A DNA stretch of 64,000 bases from contig NZ_JADGMY010000023.1 in NCBI RefSeq assembly GCF_015234515.1, positions 62,001 through 126,000 of the forward strand, read 5' to 3'. The notes under the pieces are model-generated. The model saw nothing but the letters and a program-made list of their open reading frames with translations, was not told the DNA's origin and did not search any database. The DNA is from Cellulomonas sp. GTDB lineage: Bacteria; Actinomycetota; Actinomycetes; Actinomycetales; Cellulomonadaceae. Of the stretch, positions 59,247-64,000 are shown in pieces (the stretch's first letter is position 1; every line of letters starts with the position of its first letter). The position numbers were made by a program, and so were the translations under genes.

Positions 59247-59266
59247 CCGGTACGTCGTCGTACCGG
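59247..59266. promoter_or_regulatory. Perfect inverted repeat CCGGTACG-N4-CGTACCGG upstream of the STAS gene
   Basis: 8+4+8 perfect complementarity, 30 bases before the STAS start. It could be an operator or an RNA leader stem. Function not known. Confidence 0.4.
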
Positions 59267-59417
59267 GGGTGCGACGGGCGGGACGAAACTACCCACCGGC
59301 ACCGACATCGGCGCGGCGAACGGGGTCCCGCCGCGTCACAACACGCACCCCTGGGCGCGTGTTCCCGAGGAACTCTACGCTCCTCGAACCGAGCCTTGAC
59401 CCATGCTTGACTCGGCG

Positions 59418-59436
59418 CTGACCCGAACGGGGTCAG
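59418..59436 (-). terminator. Stem-loop overlapping the stop of the YbaK-like gene
   Basis: CTGACCC (59418-59424) pairs with GGGTCAG (59430-59436) around five bases. The stop codon of the minus-strand deacylase (59433-59435) lies within the stem. It may end that transcript before the STAS promoter region. Confidence 0.4.
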
Positions 59437-59948
59437 GCTGCCTCGCTGACGTCCGCGACCGTCGCACCCAGCGCCCGCACGAGGTCGTCCGTCGACAGCT
59501 CGATCCCCACGCCGTGCCCGCCGCCGCCGATCGACACCCGCCGTCCCGACGCCCTGGCGTCCACGACGACCGGCCAGGCCCGCGTCGCGCCGAACGGCGT
59601 GATCGTGCCGCGCTCGTACCCGGTGACGTCCTTCGCGACCGCCGCGTCGGGCATCGACAGGCGGCTCACGCCGAGCAGGGCGCGCAGCTTGGGCCACGAG
59701 ATCGTGCGGTCGCCCGGCAGCAGCACGAGCAGGAAGTCGTCGTCCCCGCGCCGCACCACGATCGTCTTGACGAGGTCGGCGGGCTCGATGCCACGGGCCG
59801 CGGCGGCCTCCGCGAGCGAGCCGACCCGCCCGTGCCGCGTGCGCACGTACGCGACTCCCGCGGCGTCGAGCGCGGCGACGGTCCGTCGCTCACCGTCCGT
59901 GCGCAGCTCGTGGTCCGGGACGGCTGCGGGTCCGGGGTCGTCGCTCAC
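59433..59948 (-). CDS. YbaK/ProX-type aminoacyl-tRNA deacylase
   Basis: 171 residues from GTG 59948. The fold is recognised from ERRTVAALDAAGVAYVRTRHG, DLVKTIVVRRGDDDFLLVLLPGD (with the conserved Lys of the active site), SWPKLRALLGVSRLSMPD, YERGTITPFG and RRVSIGGGGHGVGIEL. Such proteins clear wrongly charged tRNA (Cys-tRNA-Pro, Ala-tRNA-Pro and others). GTITPFG and the GGG(G)HG loop are the family hallmarks. Which tRNA is edited cannot be told. Confidence 0.9.
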   Translation of the reverse strand: MSDDPGPAAVPDHELRTDGERRTVAALDAAGVAYVRTRHGRVGSLAEAAAARGIEPADLVKTIVVRRGDDDFLLVLLPGDRTISWPKLRALLGVSRLSMPDAAVAKDVTGYERGTITPFGATRAWPVVVDARASGRRVSIGGGGHGVGIELSTDDLVRALGATVADVSEAA

Positions 59949-60048
59949 GCAGCCACCGTAGCGAGCGGGCGACGGACGGGCGACGGTCGCGCGCGACGGG
60001 GCCGGGCGGACGTCGCCCAGCCGCCGTCCGGCACCGCAGGGGTGCAGG

Positions 60049-60582
60049 TCACAGAAGGGCGACGAGGGCGACCGCGAGGGCGGCGCCCAGAGCGAGCACG
60101 GCTGCGCCGACCGCGACCCGGCGGCGCGTCGCGCCGTGCGGCCGGGCGAGAGGCGGCACGGCGGCCTCGCGACGGTCCGCGAACGCCGCGAGCCAGTCCT
60201 GCTCCGGGCTCCAGCGCCGCTCGGGGGCGGGCTTGGGGTCGGGGATCCACGCCTCGGCGGGCACCCAGCGGGCGGGCGACGGCTGGGCGCGATCGGGGTT
60301 CTGCCCGTCGCGCGCCGGACCGCCAGGGCCCCGGACGCCGTCGCGGCCGGTGCGCTCGCCGCGGTCGCGCTCGTCCCCGTCGTGGCGCTGCGCGTGGTCG
60401 GCGCGCCGCCGGACGGCCGGCTCACGGCCCGGTCGCTCGCCCCACCCGTCGGGTCCGGACGACGGAGTGCCGACCCCGCGGAGCGGCGGGCGGCGGCAGG
60501 CGTCGTTCGCCCAGTGCTGCCGGTGCGCGTCGCGCGGCTGCTGCGGACCCGGACCAGCGGGAGGCCATGGCTGCTCGAGCAC
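60049..60582 (-). CDS. Hypothetical tail-anchored protein with disordered N-terminus
   Basis: 177 residues if started at the GTG at 60582, which has GGGAGG four bases upstream; longer starts lack a site. The first 100 residues are Pro/Arg/Gly/Asp-rich and probably disordered. EQDWLAAFADRREAAVPPLARP and a basic stretch (GATRRRVAV) precede one C-terminal span (GAAVLALGAALAVALVALL). This orientation predicts a cytoplasmic protein anchored by its tail. No family recognised. Confidence 0.6.
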   Translation of the reverse strand: MLEQPWPPAGPGPQQPRDAHRQHWANDACRRPPLRGVGTPSSGPDGWGERPGREPAVRRRADHAQRHDGDERDRGERTGRDGVRGPGGPARDGQNPDRAQPSPARWVPAEAWIPDPKPAPERRWSPEQDWLAAFADRREAAVPPLARPHGATRRRVAVGAAVLALGAALAVALVALL

Positions 60583-60800
60583 CGAGCCTCCCGTCGTCGT
60601 CGTCGGACCATCCGGACGAATCGCCCAGGCCCCCAGCATGCCGTCCGGACGCCCGCCGCGTCGCACGCGTCACCCCAAAGTGTGAGGACGCTCTCATCGG
60701 ACGCGGTGCGAGGCCCTCTCCCGGGGCGTCGTCCGCGACACGGCGCGCAGCGCACGCGGGGACGTCGGGCGCGGCGTGCCGCGTCGGTACGGTCGGGTGC

Positions 60801-62606
60801 ATGACAGGGCTCGACGCAGGCGCTCGTCCGGCAGGGCGCGGCGGCGGCGCGCGACGGTGGGCGCTGCTCGTCGGGTCCCTGGTCGCCGTGCCGGTGGGTG
60901 CGCTGCTGGCGCTGCGGCCGTTCGTGTCGCTCGCGGTGCTGGTGGTCGGCGTCGCCGTCGGGCTCGTGGTGCTGGGCGTTGTCCGGCTCGTCACCGGCCG
61001 CCCGGCGGCTGACGACACCACGCCCGACGTCGTCCCGTCGCGCTGGTGGTGGCTCGCCGGGGCCGCGTACCTTGCCGCGGCGCTCGTCGTCGCGCTGTGG
61101 CCCGGGCCGACGATCCGGGTGCTCGCCGTCGCGGTCGGCGTCGTCCTGGTCCTCGACGGCGTCCTCGACGTGCTCGCGGCGCAGCGCGCGAGCGGGTCGG
61201 GGCGTACCGGCGCGCTGCTGTCGGGTGCCACGTCGCTGCTGCTCGGCGTCCTGGCGCTCGCGTGGCCGGACGTCACGGTGCTCGTCGTCGCCGTGCTGGT
61301 CGGGGTGAGCGTGCTGTTCGCGGGCCTGCGCGGGGTCGCTGCGGCCGTGCGCGGCGCCGGTCCGCGCCGCCCCACCCGCTGGGAGCGCCGCGCACGGCCG
61401 GGAGCACGGCGGGTCGTCGGCGAGGTCGTCGCGCTCGTCGTCACCCTCGCCCTGGTGGCGGCGGGCATCGGCATCGACCGCGGCACGCACCAGCCCGACG
61501 ACTTCTACGCCGCGCCCGCCGACGTGCCCGCCGAGCCCGGGCGCCTGCTGAGGAGCGAACCGTTCGCGTCCGCCGAGGTGCCCGCCGACGCGGCGGCGTG
61601 GCGGATCCTCTACACGACGACCCGCGAGGACGGGACGCCCACCGTGGCGTCCGGCCTGGTCGTCGCGCCGCGCGCCGCGACGGGCGCGAACGCCGGGCCC
61701 GCCGACGTCGTCGCGTGGGCGCACGGCACGACGGGCGTGACCCCCGGCTGCGCGCCGTCCGTGCTGCCCGACGGCCTCGCGGCGGGCGCCATGTTCGTCG
61801 TGGACGACGTGCTCGCGCAGGGCTGGGCGCTCGTCGCGACCGACTACGCGGGCCTGGGCACCGACGGGCCGCACGCGTATCTGGTCGGGCGGGCGGCGGC
61901 CTACGACGTCCTGGACGCGGTCCGCGCGGCGCACGAGCTCGAGGACGTCGCCCTGAGCGACCGGAACGTGGTCTGGGGCCACTCGCAGGGCGGCGGCGCG
62001 GCCCTGTGGACGGGCATCGTCGCGCCGGAGTACGCGCCCGATGTCGAGCTGCTCGGCGTCGCGGCGCTGGCCCCCGCGTCGAACCCGTCCGCGCTGCTCG
62101 CGCACCTGCCCGAGGTGTCGGTGGGCGCGCTGTTCGCGGCGTACCTCGCGCAGGGGTACGCCACGACGTACCCGGACGTGCGGCTCGACGACGTCGTGCG
62201 GCCCGGCGCCCGCGTGATCGTCCAGGAGATGGCGCAGCGGTGCCTCGCCGAGCGTGGCGTGGTGGTCTCCGCGCTGACCGCGCTCCTGCTCGACCAGCCG
62301 GTGTGGGAGCACGCCGACCCGTACACCGGCGCCTTCGGCGAGCGGCTCGACGAGAACGTGCCGTCCGGCCCGATCCCTGCGCCGCTGCTCGTGGCACAGG
62401 GCACCACGGACTCCATCGTCGTGGCGTCCTCGCAGGACGAGTACGTGGACGAGCGGTGCGCCGCCGGGTACGCCGTCGACCACCGCTCGTACGCAGGGCT
62501 CGACCACGTCGACCTCGTGGAGGCCGACTCCCCGCTGGTGCCGGACCTGCTCGCGTGGACGCACGAGAGGATCGCGGGCGGCCCCCCGGGCGACACCTGC
62601 CCCTGA
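60801..62606 (+). CDS. HdeD-like membrane domain fused to a LIP-type lipase/esterase
   Basis: 601 residues. Residues 15-195 hold about six spans with the DUF308/HdeD repeat pattern (VSLAVLVVGVAVGLVVLGVVRL; TIRVLAVAVGVVLVLDGVLDVLAA; ALLSGATSLLLGVLALAWPDV). A further span (about 213-230) links to an alpha/beta-hydrolase of the fungal-type LIP family: VVAWAHGTTGVTPGCAPS, LVATDYAGLGTDGPHAYL, nucleophile in VVWGHSQGGGAALW, Asp in LVAQGTTDSIV and His in YAGLDHVDLVEAD. The lipase should lie outside the membrane. A TACGGT seven bases before the ATG suggests a leaderless message. The two-domain layout is uncommon. Confidence 0.87.
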   Translation: MTGLDAGARPAGRGGGARRWALLVGSLVAVPVGALLALRPFVSLAVLVVGVAVGLVVLGVVRLVTGRPAADDTTPDVVPSRWWWLAGAAYLAAALVVALWPGPTIRVLAVAVGVVLVLDGVLDVLAAQRASGSGRTGALLSGATSLLLGVLALAWPDVTVLVVAVLVGVSVLFAGLRGVAAAVRGAGPRRPTRWERRARPGARRVVGEVVALVVTLALVAAGIGIDRGTHQPDDFYAAPADVPAEPGRLLRSEPFASAEVPADAAAWRILYTTTREDGTPTVASGLVVAPRAATGANAGPADVVAWAHGTTGVTPGCAPSVLPDGLAAGAMFVVDDVLAQGWALVATDYAGLGTDGPHAYLVGRAAAYDVLDAVRAAHELEDVALSDRNVVWGHSQGGGAALWTGIVAPEYAPDVELLGVAALAPASNPSALLAHLPEVSVGALFAAYLAQGYATTYPDVRLDDVVRPGARVIVQEMAQRCLAERGVVVSALTALLLDQPVWEHADPYTGAFGERLDENVPSGPIPAPLLVAQGTTDSIVVASSQDEYVDERCAAGYAVDHRSYAGLDHVDLVEADSPLVPDLLAWTHERIAGGPPGDTCP

Positions 62607-62634
62607 CGGGCGGCCGGCCCGCGCGAGGCGGGGC

Positions 62635-63537
62635 TCAGCAGTCCGGAGGCGTGGGCCGGTCCGTGCACAGGTCCGCGACCAGGCGCGACGTGCGCTCCTC
62701 GATGCGGAACGCGGGGCCGGTAGTGCTGGTCCGGGCCGTGCCGGCGACGTCCAGCCAGTCGTCGGTGCCGACGAGCCGGTACCGGCCGGTCCACGTGGTG
62801 GTGAGCGTGATCGACGCCTGACCGGGCTGCTCGTAGACGTGGTGCGTCGTGAAGTCGGGCCACGCGCTGCCCGCGTCGCGCGTGACGAGGGGCTCCGAGC
62901 CGTCGCCGAAGTCGTACGTGAAGACGTCGGGTCGCGCCTCCACCTCCACCTGGTACCCCAGCAGGTCCGTGGTCAGGACGACCGGCGCAGGGTCGGTCCG
63001 CACGATCGTCTCGATGTTCACCAGCACCCAGTCGCCCTCGGGCTGCTTGACGAGCATCGGCGCCGGCAGCGGGAGCCGCCGGAAGTCCTCGGCCGTCATC
63101 GCCGGGACCCGGTCCGCCGGGCACGTGCCGTAGTCGACCTGCTCCCACGGGCTCCACTCGCTCGCGCCGGGGTCGAGGTAGCTGCGCCAGCGGGGCAGCT
63201 GCCAGTCGGCGAGGTCGCACTGCATGACGTACACCGAGGGAAGACCGTCGTCGCACAGCCCGTCGACGTCCGGGGCAGCGGGCAGCAGGCCGCGCGTGCA
63301 CCCGATCGCGTTGACGGACCTCCACCGGCGGCCGGTGGCGGCCTGGGTGGCGGGGTTCGCCTCGTCGGCGTGCTGGCGCTGGGATCGGTCCCCGACGAGG
63401 TCGACGTACCCGCTGTTGGCTGCCGCCGCGATCTGGGTCCGCGTGCTCCCCGGCAGGCCGTTGGACGGCGGTCCGGGCACGGAGGTCAGGTGGGCGGCCG
63501 CCACGAGAACGACCGCAACTGCCAGGGTGCCGGTCAT
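62635..63537 (-). CDS. Exported protein with PKD-like domain
   Basis: 300 residues. A signal peptide covers about residues 1-20 (GTLAVAVVLVAAAHL). A middle region with paired Cys (IGCTRGLLPAAPDVDGLCDDG) is unlike known domains. The part from about 195 to 265 has a PKD pattern: FTYDFGDGSEPLVTRD then THHVYEQPGQASITLTTTWTGRYR, as in surface-protein beta-sandwich domains. It overlaps the upstream DUF6318-like gene by four bases; this pair is common in actinobacteria. Function unknown, likely extracellular. Confidence 0.8.
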   Translation of the reverse strand: MTGTLAVAVVLVAAAHLTSVPGPPSNGLPGSTRTQIAAAANSGYVDLVGDRSQRQHADEANPATQAATGRRWRSVNAIGCTRGLLPAAPDVDGLCDDGLPSVYVMQCDLADWQLPRWRSYLDPGASEWSPWEQVDYGTCPADRVPAMTAEDFRRLPLPAPMLVKQPEGDWVLVNIETIVRTDPAPVVLTTDLLGYQVEVEARPDVFTYDFGDGSEPLVTRDAGSAWPDFTTHHVYEQPGQASITLTTTWTGRYRLVGTDDWLDVAGTARTSTTGPAFRIEERTSRLVADLCTDRPTPPDC

Positions 63538-64000
63538 TCAGGCGCCGCCGTGAGGCCTACCTCGTCGATGGTCCACCGGTCGTCGGTCCACGAGAGGGCG
63601 AGCCCGTAGTCGAGGGGCGGACCGGTCGGCTCCGTGGCGACGACCGATCCGTCGTCGCCTCGCAGCCTGATCTCACCCTGGACCCGCCGGAGCTCGACCG
63701 TGAACCACTCGCCCGGTCGCACCTCCACCGCGGAGACGCCGGTGATCTCTGACGGGTCCCGCTCGGTGAGCAGGCGATCGTCGACGGCCTGCTGCACCTG
63801 CTGGAGAACCTCGTTGCAGTAGGTGCAGGACTCGGCGGACAACGCCCGCAGGGGTCCCGTGTCGCCGGTGCTGAACGCGTAGTCGTACAGGTCGAAGAAG
63901 TGCGTGGCTGCTGCCGTCGCACCGGCGGTCGTCGGCTCGTCCATCCCCTGCGGCCTCACCGGCACCTCCGGTCGAGGCGGCGGACTCGGCACGGGGCTCG
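63534..64000 (-). CDS. DUF6318-like lipoprotein, 5' end cut by window edge
   Basis: 155 visible residues; the frame stays open to the window end, and a signal peptide with lipobox would be expected beyond it. The visible part starts with a Pro-rich linker (PSPPPRPEVPVRPQGMDEP). The domain follows, with AAATHFFDLYDYAFSTGDTGPLRALSAESCTYCNEVLQQV (a CxxC pair) and GEIRLRGDDGS. This matches what I recall of the DUF6318 family. Its stop overlaps the PKD-protein start (ATGA). Function unknown. Confidence 0.75.
   Translation of the reverse strand, partial: SPVPSPPPRPEVPVRPQGMDEPTTAGATAAATHFFDLYDYAFSTGDTGPLRALSAESCTYCNEVLQQVQQAVDDRLLTERDPSEITGVSAVEVRPGEWFTVELRRVQGEIRLRGDDGSVVATEPTGPPLDYGLALSWTDDRWTIDEVGLTAAPE

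Overview
The window is very G+C-rich, densely packed chromosomal DNA of an actinobacterium. GTG starts, 4-base start/stop overlaps, lipoboxes and an F420-type nitroreductase all fit. The best taxonomic marker is an 822-residue GH94 cellobiose phosphorylase at 18.4-20.9 kb. Its length and its catalytic Asp490 match the Cellulomonas gilvus enzyme as I remember it, so I infer Cellulomonas or a close relative. I could run no similarity search; all names rest on motifs and recalled family features.

Layout. 0-15.8 kb is a carbohydrate-use island. It holds a VOC protein (cut by the window edge), a ROK regulator coupled to a LacI-type sensor that has no DNA-binding head, a CUT1 sugar ABC transporter without its ATPase, and an eight-gene operon (14.6 to 6.2 kb) with overlapping genes at every junction: cupin phosphoglucose isomerase-like protein, shikimate-dehydrogenase-like protein, 2-hydroxyacid dehydrogenase, RpiR regulator, FGGY kinase, Gfo/Idh oxidoreductase, zinc alcohol dehydrogenase and a fucose/arabinose-isomerase-like protein. 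A divergent phosphotriesterase-family (lactonase-like) gene faces it. The set looks like uptake, oxidation, lactone opening, phosphorylation and isomerisation of an unidentified sugar, polyol or sugar acid.

15.8-30 kb holds tRNA-Gly(CCC), a GNAT acetyltransferase, an unusual pair of opposed repeat arrays around a decayed gene, aldose 1-epimerase with cellobiose phosphorylase (a CelR-like operator upstream), dCTP deaminase with an unknown partner, an S9 peptidase, two VOC proteins (the second frameshifted), an ABC exporter with an XRE regulator, and a secreted M28 aminopeptidase.

30.5-39.4 kb is a probable signalling and cell-surface polysaccharide locus. A receiver domain fused to a PIG-L/LmbE deacetylase is translationally coupled to a membrane PAS histidine kinase. 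Facing it are an ATP-grasp protein, a GT2 glycosyltransferase and a membrane-anchored barrel-like protein, then an OmpA-domain lipoprotein, an orphan NrdI and a tiny membrane protein.

39.4-64 kb contains an S33 peptidase with a GH31 glycosidase, a metal (Mn/Zn) ABC importer with a DtxR-like operator and an apparently leaderless start, a DDN-family nitroreductase, a flotillin/NfeD pair, an APC permease, a secreted HNH nuclease, an IclR regulator, an M50-like membrane protease with a DUF2993 protein, SbcCD, a STAS protein, a YbaK deacylase, an HdeD-lipase fusion and two exported proteins at the edge. Strong stem-loops separate several convergent pairs.
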